Origin: Alloboseaceae bacterium BT-24-1 | GTDB taxonomy: Bacteria > Pseudomonadota > Alphaproteobacteria > Rhizobiales > Beijerinckiaceae | Reading direction: 5' to 3' | Assembly (NCBI GenBank): GCA_025846845.1 | Contig: JAOYTL010000014.1 | Span: forward strand, 62,001 to 126,000 | DNA length: 64,000 nucleotides | Shown here: piece by piece, positions 34,540-43,562 of the stretch | Position numbering within the stretch: position 1 is the stretch's first letter | Layout of the letters: every line of letters starts with the position of its first letter | The notes under the pieces: generated by a model | Seen by the model: the letters and a program-made list of their open reading frames with translations, nothing else | Database searches by the model: none | What the model was told of the DNA's origin: nothing | Program-made: the position numbers and the translations under genes

Positions 34540-35727
34540 TCAAAACAAGCTGAGCTGCGCCTTCTCCTTCTCCGGCCTGACGAAGAGGTCGGTGCGCAGG
34601 CGCAGCCGCGCGCTGTTGAAGCCGAGCCGCTCGGCTGCCATCTCGAAGCGCCGCCCGATCATCCAGGCATAGGGGCCGGAGCCGACCTGGCGCTGGCCCC
34701 AGGCGGCATCGTAATCCTTGCCGCCGCGGGTCGAGCGGATCAGCGAGACGACATGGCGCATCTTGTCGGGATGATGCGTCACCAGCCAGTCCTGCACGAT
34801 GTCCTTCACCTCGAGCGGCAGGCGCAGCAGCACATAGCCGGCCTCGCGCGCGCCCGCTGCTTTCGCTGCATCCAGGATGCGCTCGATCTCATGCTCGTTG
34901 ATCGCCGGCACGATCGGCGCGACCAGCACGGTCACCGGAATGCCGGCTTCCGACAGCTTGCGGATCGTCTCGATCCGCTTGGCGGGCGAAGCGGCGCGCG
35001 GCTCCATGTTGCGGGCAAGCTTGGGATCGAGCGTCGTCACGGAGAGCGCGACCTTGACCAGTCCCTTCGCCGCCATCGGCGCGAGGATGTCGATGTCGCG
35101 CTGCACCAGCGCCGATTTGGTGACGATGCCGACCGGGTGGTTGAACTTCGCCAGTACCTCCAGAATTCCGCGCATGATCCGCAGCTTCTTCTCGATCGGC
35201 TGGTAGGCGTCAGTGTTCGTGCCGATGGCGATGGTGCGCGGCTGGTAGCTCGGCGCCGACAGCTCCTTCTCCAGCAGCAACGCCGCATCGGGCTTGGCGG
35301 TCAGCTTGCTCTCGAAGTCGAGCCCGGGGGACAGGCCGAGATAGGCATGGCTCGGGCGCGCGAAGCAGTAGACGCAGCCATGCTCGCAGCCGCGATAGGG
35401 GTTGATCGAGCGGTCGAACGAGATATCCGGCGAGTCGTTCCTGGTGATGATGGTCCGCGGCTTCTCGACCGAGACCTCGGTCTTGAACGGCGGTAATTCG
35501 CCGAGCGAGCCCCAGCCGTCATCCTCGCTGATGCGTGTCTCGGCCTCAAAGCGGCCGCCGGGGTTGATCGTCGCGCCGCGTCCGCGTCGCCGCTCCGGGT
35601 CGATCTGGCTACCGACATAGGCGAGCGGATCGACCGGCAGGGTGCGCACCGGCGCCGAGACGCTTCCCGGCTCGGAGTCACGGCGCTTGAGCGGTTGCGT
35701 TCTGGCTGAGGGTCTGGCCTGCAGCAT
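34540..35727 (-). CDS. PA0069-family radical SAM protein (SplB-like)
   Basis: A 395-residue radical SAM enzyme with the cluster motif C-x3-C-x2-C in YRGCEHGCVYCFARPSH. The core resembles spore photoproduct lyase-like proteins, with TNTDAYQPIEKKLRIMRGIL and VTVLVAPIVPAINEHEI. Members are common in proteobacteria but their reaction is unproven. The ATG at 35727 is favoured because GGGAGA lies 8 bases upstream. Confidence 0.92.
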   Translation of the reverse strand: MLQARPSARTQPLKRRDSEPGSVSAPVRTLPVDPLAYVGSQIDPERRRGRGATINPGGRFEAETRISEDDGWGSLGELPPFKTEVSVEKPRTIITRNDSPDISFDRSINPYRGCEHGCVYCFARPSHAYLGLSPGLDFESKLTAKPDAALLLEKELSAPSYQPRTIAIGTNTDAYQPIEKKLRIMRGILEVLAKFNHPVGIVTKSALVQRDIDILAPMAAKGLVKVALSVTTLDPKLARNMEPRAASPAKRIETIRKLSEAGIPVTVLVAPIVPAINEHEIERILDAAKAAGAREAGYVLLRLPLEVKDIVQDWLVTHHPDKMRHVVSLIRSTRGGKDYDAAWGQRQVGSGPYAWMIGRRFEMAAERLGFNSARLRLRTDLFVRPEKEKAQLSLF

Positions 35728-35843
35728 GGTTTCGTCTCCCGGCGGAATCGGTTGATCCGAGACCAAGGAATGTGAACATAACAGGAACAGAATGCAAGTG
35801 ACAGGATTGCGACATGTTGCACTGCGTCATAAGCTGATCGCCC

Positions 35844-36332
35844 ATGATCACCGCCGTCATCCGGGCCAATCGCGACGTCGAAGCACTCGCAGCGACCTTG
35901 TCCGTGCTGATTCCAGCGGTCGCGCAGGGCGTGATCGGCCATGCCGTGGTGATCGACGAGGCGGATGACGCTGCGGTCGAGCGTCTCGCCGACGAGACCG
36001 GTGCCAGCTATGTCCGGGCGAAAAATGGCGAGGCCTGGTCCAGCGGGGTCGCACAGGCGCGCGGCGACTGGGTCATCCTGCTCGAAGCCGGCGATCTGCC
36101 CGAGCCGCAATGGACGCCGAGCATCGAGCGGCATCTGCTGACGATGGCGATGCGGCCAGCCTTGATGCCGCTGCGCGGCATGGCCGCGGGGTTGCGCGAA
36201 TGGGGTGCGGTCTCGCTGCGCTCGCGCCACGTCAGGGCAGGGCTCCTGGCGCCGAAGACGCAGATCCTGTCCGGCCGATTGGCGCGTGCGCCGCGCCGGT
36301 TGACGGTGCGGCGCGAACGAGCCGAGCTCTGA
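35844..36332 (+). CDS. Small glycosyltransferase-like protein
   Basis: A 162-residue protein with the opening MITAVIRANRDVEALAATLS and the GDWVILLEAGDLPEP segment, like the nucleotide-sugar-binding half of GT2 glycosyltransferases. It lacks a full catalytic domain, so activity is uncertain; it may be a transferase-like fold with another function. It is divergent from the radical SAM gene and convergent with the zinc peptidase gene. Confidence 0.75.
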   Translation: MITAVIRANRDVEALAATLSVLIPAVAQGVIGHAVVIDEADDAAVERLADETGASYVRAKNGEAWSSGVAQARGDWVILLEAGDLPEPQWTPSIERHLLTMAMRPALMPLRGMAAGLREWGAVSLRSRHVRAGLLAPKTQILSGRLARAPRRLTVRRERAEL

Positions 36333-36336
36333 GCCG

Positions 36337-37227
36337 TCAGAGCTGGTTGGTCCGGAAGGTGTCGCAGCTCTGCATCGAGCCGGATTTGAAGCCGGTGTTG
36401 AACCAGCGCGTGCGCTGCGCCGACGAGCCATGCGTGAACGAGTCCGGCACCACCGCGCCGCGGCCTGCCTGCTGCAGCTTGTCGTCGCCGATCGCTGAGG
36501 CGGAGCGCAGCGCTTCGTCGATGTCGCCGGGCTGGATGCGGTCCATCGCCTGGATGTTGTAGGCCCAGACGCCGGCGAAACAGTCGGCCTGCAATTCGAC
36601 CCGCACCGAGAGCTGGTTCGATTCGCGCTCGGAAACCCGCTCGCGCAGCTGGTTCACCTTGGGGAGGATGCCGAGCAGATTCTGGATGTGATGGCCGACC
36701 TCGTGGCCGACGACATAGGCATAGGCGAAGTCGCCGCCGCCGCCGAGCTTGCGCTGCATCTCCTGGAAGAAGGAGAGGTCGAGATAGACCCGCTGGTCGT
36801 TGGGGCAGTAGAACGGCCCCATCGCCGCCTGCGCCGTGCCGCAGCCGGAGCGGTCGACGCCGCTGAACAGCACCAGCTTCGGCGGCACGTATTTGCGGTT
36901 GGCCTGCTGCGGCAGCACCTTGCCCCAGATATCCTCGTTCTGTGCCAGCACGGCCGAGACGAAGCGACCCATCTCGTCCTGCGGCGGGCCCGCCGATTTG
37001 CGCTGCTCCTGCGTCGGCGCACTGCGCCCGCCGATGCCGCCGATCAGCTCAGCCCCGCCGATCAGCAGGCGCGGATCGATGCCGAGCGCCCAGCCGAGCA
37101 GGCCGAGCACGACCATGGTGCCGATGCCGATGCCGCCACGTCCGCCGGGCAGGCCGGCGAATTCGCCACCGCCACCGCCGCGCCGGTCCTCGAGATTCTC
37201 GGACTGGCGATAATCTTCCCAACGCAT
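36337..37227 (-). CDS. Putative neutral zinc metallopeptidase (YpfJ family)
   Basis: A 296-residue membrane-anchored protein. It has a charged N-terminus with a Gly-rich stretch, one hydrophobic segment (about residues 33-50), and a zincin domain with the metal site HEVGHHIQNLLG and a later glutamate-containing helix (QADCFAGVWAYN). Two cysteines bracket the GTAQAAMGPFYC region. Family members are called neutral zinc metallopeptidases, but substrates are unknown. Confidence 0.9.
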   Translation of the reverse strand: MRWEDYRQSENLEDRRGGGGGEFAGLPGGRGGIGIGTMVVLGLLGWALGIDPRLLIGGAELIGGIGGRSAPTQEQRKSAGPPQDEMGRFVSAVLAQNEDIWGKVLPQQANRKYVPPKLVLFSGVDRSGCGTAQAAMGPFYCPNDQRVYLDLSFFQEMQRKLGGGGDFAYAYVVGHEVGHHIQNLLGILPKVNQLRERVSERESNQLSVRVELQADCFAGVWAYNIQAMDRIQPGDIDEALRSASAIGDDKLQQAGRGAVVPDSFTHGSSAQRTRWFNTGFKSGSMQSCDTFRTNQL

Positions 37228-37390
37228 GCGCGAACCCTTGTTGCAGCAGCGCCAATGTCGGCGAGGTGCGGCGGGAACTCAAGCCATCGCTTCCGGGGAC
37301 AAGGGCGGGCGAGGGCCGATATCCGAAATTCGCGGCTATGCGGTTCAGCGAATTTGCTGATGATGGCGCTCGTTTTGCGGGAGCAGGCCG

Positions 37391-37495
37391 ATGGCAGTCA
37401 CGGCGACACCAGACCAGCTTGAGGAAGGTTTGGGAGCTGCGCTCGACCAAGCCCTTGCCCGACCTTTGACCGTTACCGGGCATGAAGGCCGATGA
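37391..37495 (+). CDS. Possible 34-residue leader or small protein ahead of the hexapeptide-repeat gene
   Basis: A short frame (starting MAVTATPDQLEEGLGAALDQ) has GGGAG 7 bases before its ATG and ends in an ATGA overlap with the next gene. The good ribosome binding site and coupling suggest it could be translated. The sequence matches no family I know, and a chance frame cannot be ruled out. Confidence 0.35.
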   Translation: MAVTATPDQLEEGLGAALDQALARPLTVTGHEGR

Positions 37496-38103
37496 TCGGC
37501 GATTTCATCGCCTCTTTCGATAGCTCCGCTCTGGCGATCCGCAAGGGTCTGTACCCGTGGATGATAACGAGCCAGGCACTCGATGTCGTCAGGGAGCTTT
37601 TGGCCACTGTCGACCCTGAGCACTATCACCAGGAAGGCGACGTCGCGATCCATCGCGGGTCGCAGGTGGAAGCCGGCGCGGTCTTGAAAGGGCCGATCCT
37701 GATCGGGCCCGCTTGCCTGATCGCGGCAGGAGCCTATTTGCGAGGCGGCGTCTGGCTGGAGGGGCGCGCGACGATAGGCCCCGGATCGGAGATCAAATCC
37801 TCGTTCCTGTTCGCCGAAGCGAAGCTCGCTCACTTCAACTTTGTTGGCGACTCGATCCTTGGCGAAGGGACGAACCTCGAAGCCGGCAGCATCGTCGCCA
37901 ACCATCGCAACGAGCGGGCCGCCAAGCAGATCCATGTTCGTTATCGAGACAGGCGGGTGGCGACCGGGGTCGAGAAATTCGGCGCGCTGGTCGGGGACCA
38001 CACTGCAATAGGCGCCAATGCCGTGCTTGCGCCCGGCACGCTCCTGGCTCCGCGGAGCGTTGTGCCCCGATTGTCGCTTATCGACCAGGACCCCGACACT
38101 TAG
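37492..38103 (+). CDS. Left-handed beta-helix (hexapeptide repeat) protein
   Basis: A 203-residue protein with several imperfect hexapeptide repeats, for example IHRGSQVEAGAVLKGPILIG and IGPGSEIKSSFLFAEAKLAH, and an EGTNLEAGSIVANHRNE block. This resembles the C-terminal acyltransferase half of GlmU and related sugar-nucleotide enzymes, but there is no nucleotidyltransferase domain. It may be a stand-alone acyltransferase; the substrate is unknown. Confidence 0.78.
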   Translation: MIGDFIASFDSSALAIRKGLYPWMITSQALDVVRELLATVDPEHYHQEGDVAIHRGSQVEAGAVLKGPILIGPACLIAAGAYLRGGVWLEGRATIGPGSEIKSSFLFAEAKLAHFNFVGDSILGEGTNLEAGSIVANHRNERAAKQIHVRYRDRRVATGVEKFGALVGDHTAIGANAVLAPGTLLAPRSVVPRLSLIDQDPDT

Positions 38104-38117
38104 CTTGGCCGACTCCC

Positions 38118-39122
38118 TCAATGATAGCCGGCATCGGCTTTCACCTTGCCGCGGAAGGTCCAGTACACGAAGGCCGTGTAGAACAGGATCATCGGCAGGA
38201 GGAAGGTCACCCCGATCAGCACGAAGATGTGCGAGGCCGGAGCCGCCGCCGTGTCCCAGATCGTCAGGCCGGGTGGCACGAGATAGGGGTAGTTCGAGAT
38301 CGCGAGGCCGAGGAAGCAGAGCAGGAAGATCGCGATGGTGAAGGCGAAGGGCGTGAATTCGTGCGCGCCGTGGAGCCGCTTCCAGGCCATGTAGCCGCAG
38401 AAGGCGGTCAGCACCGGGAAGGGCCAGAGCAGCATCAGGTTCGACGGCGTGAACCAGCGCTCGGCGATGCGCGGATGGGCATAGGGCGTCCACAGCGAGA
38501 CCAGCACGGCGAAGGCGAGCAGGCCGATGAGGAGCGTCTTGGCCTGCCGGCGCGCCCGCTCGGCCACCGGGCCTTCGGTCTTGTAGACCAGCCAGGTCGT
38601 GCCCAGCGTGGCGTAGCCGATGACGACGCCAACGCCGCACATCAGGGTGAACGGGGTCAGCCAGTCGAGCGGGCCGCCGGCGAACTGCTTGTCGACCACC
38701 GTCACGCCCTGCAGCAGCCCGCCGAGGATCAGTCCCTGCGCGAAGGCGGCCACCGTCGAACCCGCCCAGAAGGCGAAGTCCCAGACCTTGTGATGCGGTT
38801 TCGCCACCCAGCGGAATTCGAAGGCGACGCCGCGGAAGATCAGCGCCAGCAGCATCAGGATCACCGGGATGTAGAAGGCCGGCATGATGATGGCGTAGGC
38901 ATAGGGGAAGGCGACCCATAAGCCGCCGCCACCGAGCACCAGCCAGGTCTCGTTGCCGTCCCAGAACGGCGCGACCGAGTTCATCATCTGGTCGCGTTCG
39001 CCTTCGTCTTTCGTCGTCGGGAACAGGATGGCGATGCCGAGGTCGAAACCGTCGAGCACGACATAGAGCATCACGGCGGTGCCGATCAGCCCGGCCCAGA
39101 TCACGGGGAGATACCATTCCAT
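38118..39122 (-). CDS. cydB: Cytochrome bd ubiquinol oxidase subunit II (CioB/CydB)
   Basis: Membrane partner subunit of a bd-type quinol oxidase. The 334-residue protein has eight to nine helices and the family start MEWYLPVIWAGLIGTAVMLY with the DGFDLG motif. The length and sequence fit the cyanide-insensitive (Cio) group. The ATG at 39122 lies 11 bases after the cydA stop. A longer in-frame reading upstream overlaps cydA and is not real. Confidence 0.95.
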   Translation of the reverse strand: MEWYLPVIWAGLIGTAVMLYVVLDGFDLGIAILFPTTKDEGERDQMMNSVAPFWDGNETWLVLGGGGLWVAFPYAYAIIMPAFYIPVILMLLALIFRGVAFEFRWVAKPHHKVWDFAFWAGSTVAAFAQGLILGGLLQGVTVVDKQFAGGPLDWLTPFTLMCGVGVVIGYATLGTTWLVYKTEGPVAERARRQAKTLLIGLLAFAVLVSLWTPYAHPRIAERWFTPSNLMLLWPFPVLTAFCGYMAWKRLHGAHEFTPFAFTIAIFLLCFLGLAISNYPYLVPPGLTIWDTAAAPASHIFVLIGVTFLLPMILFYTAFVYWTFRGKVKADAGYH

Positions 39123-39133
39123 AATAGCTCTCC

Positions 39134-40564
39134 TCAGCTCGCCGGCTGGATCTTGTCGTCGCCGGGATGGCCGTCGCCGAAGATCGCCGAGGCCGGTACC
39201 TGCGCCGCCTTGAGCGGCCGCTTCGACGGCTGCTCGGGCGGGTCCTCCTGGCTGATCTCGTCCGGTCCTTTGTCGATCAGGCGGTTGATCAGGAGGATGC
39301 CGGCTGTGAAGACGACGCAGTAGACGAAGACGAACAGCGCCAGCGAGATCGCGACCTCGAGCGTCGTCACCGGCGAGACCGCGTCCTTGGAGCGCAGGAT
39401 GCCGGTGGCGAGCCAGGGCTGGCGGCCGACCTCGGTGACGAACCAGCCGGAGAGGATGGCGACGAAGCCGGCCGGCCAGCTGTACTGGGCGAGCCAGAGC
39501 CAGCCGCGCGCTTCGAACACGGTGCCGCGCTTCCAGAGAAAGGCGCCGACCCAGCCGAAGATGATCATCAGCGTGCCGATGCCGACCATGATCCGAAAGG
39601 CGAAGAACGGGATGAGCACCGGCGGCCGGTCCTCGACCTTGAAGTCCTTCAGGCTGGGGAAGAGCGCATCCATGCTGCCATGGGTGAGCAGGCTGGCGAC
39701 GCCGGGGATCGCGACCTCGAAGCGGTTGAGCTCGGCCTTCTCGTCGGGCCAGGCGAAGAGCACGAGCGCGCCGGGCTTGGATGAATCCCAATGCGCCTCG
39801 ATCGCGGCGAGCTTGGCCGGCTGATAAATCGCGGTCTGCTTGCCGTGGAAGTCTCCGATCACCGCCTGCAGGGGCGCGGTCAGGGCGATCATCAGGATCG
39901 CCATCCGCACCATCGTCCGGGCCGATTCGGTGCGGTGCCCGGCGAGCAGATGGCGCGCGCCGGTCGCCAGCACGACGAAGGCGGTGGTGAGATAGGCCGC
40001 CGTCATCATATGCGCGAAGCGCAAGGGGAAGGTTGGGTTGAAGACGATCTTCAGCCAGTCGACGGGATAGGCGATGCCGTCGCGGACCTCGTGCCCGGCC
40101 GGATACTGCATCCAGCTATTGGCGGAGAGGATCCAGAAGCCGGAGAGAGCGGTGCCGCCGGCGACGATCACCGCCGAGAGGAGGTGCAGCCAGGGCGGTA
40201 CCCGCTTCCAGCCGAACAGCATGACGCCGAGGAAGGACGCCTCGAGGAAGAAGGCGGTCAGCACCTCGTAGCCGATCAGCGGACCGATGACGTTGCCGAC
40301 TGCGACCGAGAAGCGGCTCCAGTTCGTGCCGAACTGGTAGGAGAGCACGATGCCGGAAACCACGCCCATGGCGAAGGAGACCGCGAAGATCTTGGTCCAG
40401 AAGCGGGCGAGCAGATGGAACTTCTGGTCGCCGGTCTTCAGCCACAGGCCCAGCAGCGTCGCGATATAGGCCGAGAGCCCGATCGTGAAGGCTGGGAAGA
40501 CGATGTGGAACGAGACCGTGAAGGCGAACTGGATGCGTGAAAGCAGAAAGGCGTCGATCGGCAT
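39134..40564 (-). CDS. cydA: Cytochrome bd ubiquinol oxidase subunit I (CioA/CydA)
   Basis: Quinol-oxidising subunit that holds hemes b558, b595 and d. The 476-residue protein has nine predicted helices; the heme histidine lies near the start (LLSRIQFAFTVSFHIVFPAF), and the block GWFVTEVGRQPW is diagnostic. The Q-loop is short, as in the cyanide-insensitive CioA type rather than E. coli CydA. The C-terminal tail is charged. It gives a second terminal oxidase beside the aa3 enzyme. Confidence 0.95.
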   Translation of the reverse strand: MPIDAFLLSRIQFAFTVSFHIVFPAFTIGLSAYIATLLGLWLKTGDQKFHLLARFWTKIFAVSFAMGVVSGIVLSYQFGTNWSRFSVAVGNVIGPLIGYEVLTAFFLEASFLGVMLFGWKRVPPWLHLLSAVIVAGGTALSGFWILSANSWMQYPAGHEVRDGIAYPVDWLKIVFNPTFPLRFAHMMTAAYLTTAFVVLATGARHLLAGHRTESARTMVRMAILMIALTAPLQAVIGDFHGKQTAIYQPAKLAAIEAHWDSSKPGALVLFAWPDEKAELNRFEVAIPGVASLLTHGSMDALFPSLKDFKVEDRPPVLIPFFAFRIMVGIGTLMIIFGWVGAFLWKRGTVFEARGWLWLAQYSWPAGFVAILSGWFVTEVGRQPWLATGILRSKDAVSPVTTLEVAISLALFVFVYCVVFTAGILLINRLIDKGPDEISQEDPPEQPSKRPLKAAQVPASAIFGDGHPGDDKIQPAS

Positions 40565-40705
40565 CGCATCGCTCCGGCGTTGCGGCCACGATCCGTCATG
40601 GCCGCGAGACCCTGCTGGTTGCAAGGTCTACTTTACACACGGAATAATCAAGCCGATGCGACAGGGCAGCCGTCGGTGGTGACGCAGTGGCATCGCGCCG
40701 CTGCG

Positions 40706-41503
40706 TCAAAGCGTGTCGAGCGCCGCCTTGAGTGCCCGCAGGTCGCGCCAGGCCAAGCGCTTCTGCAGCGGCTGGCGCAGCAGATAGGCCGGGTGCAGCG
40801 TCGCGATCGCCCGGATCATGCGGGTGCCGGTGTCGTATTCCCGCCAGCGGCCGCGCGAGGCCAGGATGCCGGAAACGCCGAGCAGCCCTTGCGCCGACGG
40901 GCCGCCGATGCAGACCAGGATGTCGGGATCGGCGAGCTCGATCTGGCGCTGGATGAAGGGCAGGCAGATCGCGACCTCCTGCGGCGTCGGCGTGCGGTTG
41001 CCGGGCGGGCGCCAGGGCAGGAGGTTGGCGATGTAGACGTGCTCCTGCCGGTTGAGGCCGATCGAAGCCAGCATCCGGTCGAGCAATTGGCCTGACCGGC
41101 CGACGAATGGCAGGCCGGCGCGGTCTTCGTCGGCGCCCGGCGCCTCGCCGACGACCATCACCTTCCCGGCCGGATTGCCGTCGGCGAAGACGAGGCTCTT
41201 CGCCGAGGCCTTGAGCGGGCAGCCTTCGAAGCTGGCGAGTGCCGCCTTGAGCTCATCCAGCGTCGTCGCCTCGCGCGCCAGCGCCCGGGCCGACAGGGCC
41301 GCTTCGTCTGGCGGTGCTGGAGCGGCCGCAGCGGGGCGCCCGGCCGCCTGTTGGGACGATGCTACCAGGCGTGCGACAGGCTGTCGCGCCGGCTCAGTTA
41401 CCGCTGCGAAATGGTCGTGCGGCGTCTCGTCGAGCGCCTCCGTCACGCCCATCTCGGCGTACCAGGCGATCAGTTCGGCTGCGGAGACGGCATCGAAGGA
41501 CAT
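40706..41503 (-). CDS. Family 4-like uracil-DNA glycosylase
   Basis: Removes uracil from DNA. The 265-residue protein has a low-complexity N-terminal third, then the glycosylase core: GEAPGADEDRAGLPFVGRSG, the WRPPGNRTPTP loop and the HPAYLLRQP motif. Compared with thermophilic family 4 enzymes, the 4Fe-4S cysteines appear reduced: only the second of the first pair (EGCPLK) and the late one (AICLPF) remain, and the C of the C-R-P-P position is W. The cluster is probably absent or altered. The ATG at 41503 gives the usual start. Confidence 0.9.
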   Translation of the reverse strand: MSFDAVSAAELIAWYAEMGVTEALDETPHDHFAAVTEPARQPVARLVASSQQAAGRPAAAAPAPPDEAALSARALAREATTLDELKAALASFEGCPLKASAKSLVFADGNPAGKVMVVGEAPGADEDRAGLPFVGRSGQLLDRMLASIGLNRQEHVYIANLLPWRPPGNRTPTPQEVAICLPFIQRQIELADPDILVCIGGPSAQGLLGVSGILASRGRWREYDTGTRMIRAIATLHPAYLLRQPLQKRLAWRDLRALKAALDTL

Positions 41504-41618
41504 GGGCGGCAGAATACAGCGGCGCTTGGAACGAAGCGAGCCCGTTCGCTGTTGCAAAATAACCGGGAGCCCCGGATAGAGGAATTCCAATCAGTCCCGC
41601 GGCTTGGCGGGATGATCG

Positions 41619-41642
41619 AGATAGTTCATATATAAACTATCT
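41619..41642. promoter_or_regulatory. Inverted repeat upstream of ETF-QO
   Basis: AGATAGTT and AACTATCT are perfect 8-base arms separated by 8 bases (CATATATA), 35-58 bases before the ETF-QO start in an AT-rich part of the divergent gap. The symmetry and position suit a repressor operator overlapping the promoter. The regulator is not known. Confidence 0.5.
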
Positions 41643-41676
41643 AACGAGATATAAGCGGCGCGGGGCGGAGGGCAGC

Positions 41677-43356
41677 ATGGATCTGAAGGAAGCACAGAGC
41701 ACACCGCGCGAGAGCATGGACTATGACGTCGTCATCGTCGGCGCCGGCCCGGCCGGGCTTGCCGCTGCGATCCGGCTGAAGCAGCTCGACGAGGCCATCT
41801 CGGTCGTCGTGGTCGAGAAGGGCTCCGAGGTCGGCGCGCACATCCTCTCGGGTGCGGTCATCGACCCGATCGGCCTCGACAAGCTCCTGCCCGACTGGCG
41901 CCAGGACGAGGCGCGCCCGCTCCATACCGAGGTCACCGAGGACGTCTTCTACTTCCTCGGCCCGGCTGGCGGCGCACGCCTGCCGAATTTCGCCATGCCG
42001 AAGCTGATGAACAATCACGGCAACTTCGTCGGCTCGCTCGGCCTGGTCGCGCGCTATCTCGCGGCCCGCGCCGAGGCGCTCGGCGTCGAGATCTATCCCG
42101 GCTTCGCCGCCGCCGAATTGCTGTTCAACGAGGACGGCTCGGTCGCCGGCATCGCCACCGGCGACATGGGCATCGCCAAGGACGGCACCGTCTCGGATCG
42201 CTTCACCCGCGGCATGGAGCTGCGCGGCCGCTACACGCTGCTCGGCGAGGGCGCTCGCGGCTCGCTCGCCAAGATCGCGATCAAGCGCTTCGCGCTCGAC
42301 GAGGGCCGTGAGCCGCAGAAATACGGCATCGGCCTCAAGGAGATCTGGCAGGTCAAGCCGGAGAAGTTCAAGAAGGGGCTGGTCCAGCACTCCTTCGGCT
42401 GGCCGCTCGACATGGGCACCGGCGGCGGCTCCTTCCTCTACCATTTCGACGACAATCTGGTCTCGGTCGGCTTCGTCGTCCATCTCAACTATACGAACCC
42501 GACGCTGTCGCCCTTCGACGAGTTCCAGCGCTTCAAGACCCACCCGATGATCCGCGATGTCTTCGAGGGGGCAAAGCGCCTCTCCTATGGTTCGCGCGCC
42601 ATCACCGAGGGCGGCTGGCAGTCGGTGCCGAAGCTGACCTTCCCGGGCGGGGCGCTGATCGGCTGCTCGGCCGGCTTCGTCAACGTGCCGCGGATCAAGG
42701 GCAGCCACAACGCCATCCTGTCCGGCATGCTGGCGGCCGAGCATCTCGTGCCGGCGCTGGCGGCGGGCCGCTCCCATGACGTCGTCGACGGCATCGAGGA
42801 GAGCTGGCGCTCCTCCGAGATCGGGCGCGACCTCAAGCTGGTGCGCAACGTCAAGCCGCTCTGGTCGAAGCTCGGCACGATCGGTGGCGTCATGCTCGGC
42901 GGCATCGACATGTGGTTGAACCAGCTCTTCGGCTGGTCGCCCTTCGGCACGCTGAAGCACGGCAAGCCCGACCATGCCACGCTGAAGCCGATCGGCATGG
43001 TCAAGCCGATCGTCTACCCCAGGCCCGACGGCAAGATCTCCTTCGACAAGCTCTCCTCGGTCTTCCTCTCGGCGACGAATCACGAGGAGGACCAGCCGGC
43101 GCATCTGAAGCTGACCGACCCGAATGTGCCGGTGCTGCAGAACCTGCCGATCTATGGCGAGCCGGCGCGGCTCTATTGCCCGGCAGGTGTCTACGAAGTG
43201 GTCTACGCCGATCCGGAAAAGCAGACGCTGCCGCGCTTCGTGATCAACGCGCAGAACTGCGTGCACTGCAAGACCTGCGACATCAAGGATCCCGCCCAGA
43301 ACATCACCTGGACGGTGCCGGAAGGTGCGGGCGGGCCGAATTACTCGAATATGTGA
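41677..43356 (+). CDS. Electron transfer flavoprotein-ubiquinone oxidoreductase
   Basis: Passes electrons from reduced ETF (fatty acid and amino acid oxidation) to ubiquinone. The 559-residue protein has the FAD-binding start DYDVVIVGAGPAGLAAAIRL, the ubiquinone-binding middle, and the 4Fe-4S cluster near the C-terminus with CVHCKTCDIKDPAQNITW. It is peripheral to the inner membrane. It is close to the usual length. The inverted repeat upstream may regulate it. Confidence 0.97.
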   Translation: MDLKEAQSTPRESMDYDVVIVGAGPAGLAAAIRLKQLDEAISVVVVEKGSEVGAHILSGAVIDPIGLDKLLPDWRQDEARPLHTEVTEDVFYFLGPAGGARLPNFAMPKLMNNHGNFVGSLGLVARYLAARAEALGVEIYPGFAAAELLFNEDGSVAGIATGDMGIAKDGTVSDRFTRGMELRGRYTLLGEGARGSLAKIAIKRFALDEGREPQKYGIGLKEIWQVKPEKFKKGLVQHSFGWPLDMGTGGGSFLYHFDDNLVSVGFVVHLNYTNPTLSPFDEFQRFKTHPMIRDVFEGAKRLSYGSRAITEGGWQSVPKLTFPGGALIGCSAGFVNVPRIKGSHNAILSGMLAAEHLVPALAAGRSHDVVDGIEESWRSSEIGRDLKLVRNVKPLWSKLGTIGGVMLGGIDMWLNQLFGWSPFGTLKHGKPDHATLKPIGMVKPIVYPRPDGKISFDKLSSVFLSATNHEEDQPAHLKLTDPNVPVLQNLPIYGEPARLYCPAGVYEVVYADPEKQTLPRFVINAQNCVHCKTCDIKDPAQNITWTVPEGAGGPNYSNM

Positions 43357-43391
43357 GCTCGCACTCCGTCCGCTCAAGCAATGACAAAGAC

Positions 43392-43427
43392 AAAAAAGGC
43401 CGCGCCGGCTGAACGGCGCGGCCTTTT
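43392..43427. terminator. Bidirectional terminator after ETF-QO
   Basis: The stem GGCCGCGCC / GGCGCGGCC with an 8-base loop is flanked by AAAAAA and TTTT, giving U-runs on both strands. It separates the convergent ETF-QO and small lipoprotein genes. Confidence 0.9.
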
Positions 43428-43451
43428 CTGTCTTCCCTTTCGGGAGGGGGA

Positions 43452-43562
43452 TCAGCCCTTGCGGATGACCGGAGCAGGCTTCTCCGGCTCCTTCGTGGCG
43501 CAGCCGCCGGCGATGCCGGCAAGGGTGAGAACGGCCGCGAGCGCGAGCGAGACCTTCTTCAT
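43452..43562 (-). CDS. Small lipoprotein
   Basis: A 36-residue protein beginning MKKVSLALAAVLTLAGIAGG, with a hydrophobic signal and a cysteine at about residue 21 that could be the lipidation site, followed by a short Lys/Pro/Glu tail. AGGA lies 8 bases before the ATG. Small lipoproteins like this are often missed in annotation. The lipobox is weak (A-G-G-C), so membrane anchoring is plausible but not certain. Confidence 0.7.
   Translation of the reverse strand: MKKVSLALAAVLTLAGIAGGCATKEPEKPAPVIRKG

Noticed and set aside
38118..39791. Extended 557-codon reading of cydB
   Set aside because: The extra 5' part overlaps cydA and encodes Arg-rich non-family sequence; the ATG at 39122 gives a normal CydB.
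41641..43377. Minus-strand open frame (578 codons) opposite ETF-QO
   Set aside because: The plus strand has a full FAD/4Fe-4S protein; the antisense frame has no family features.
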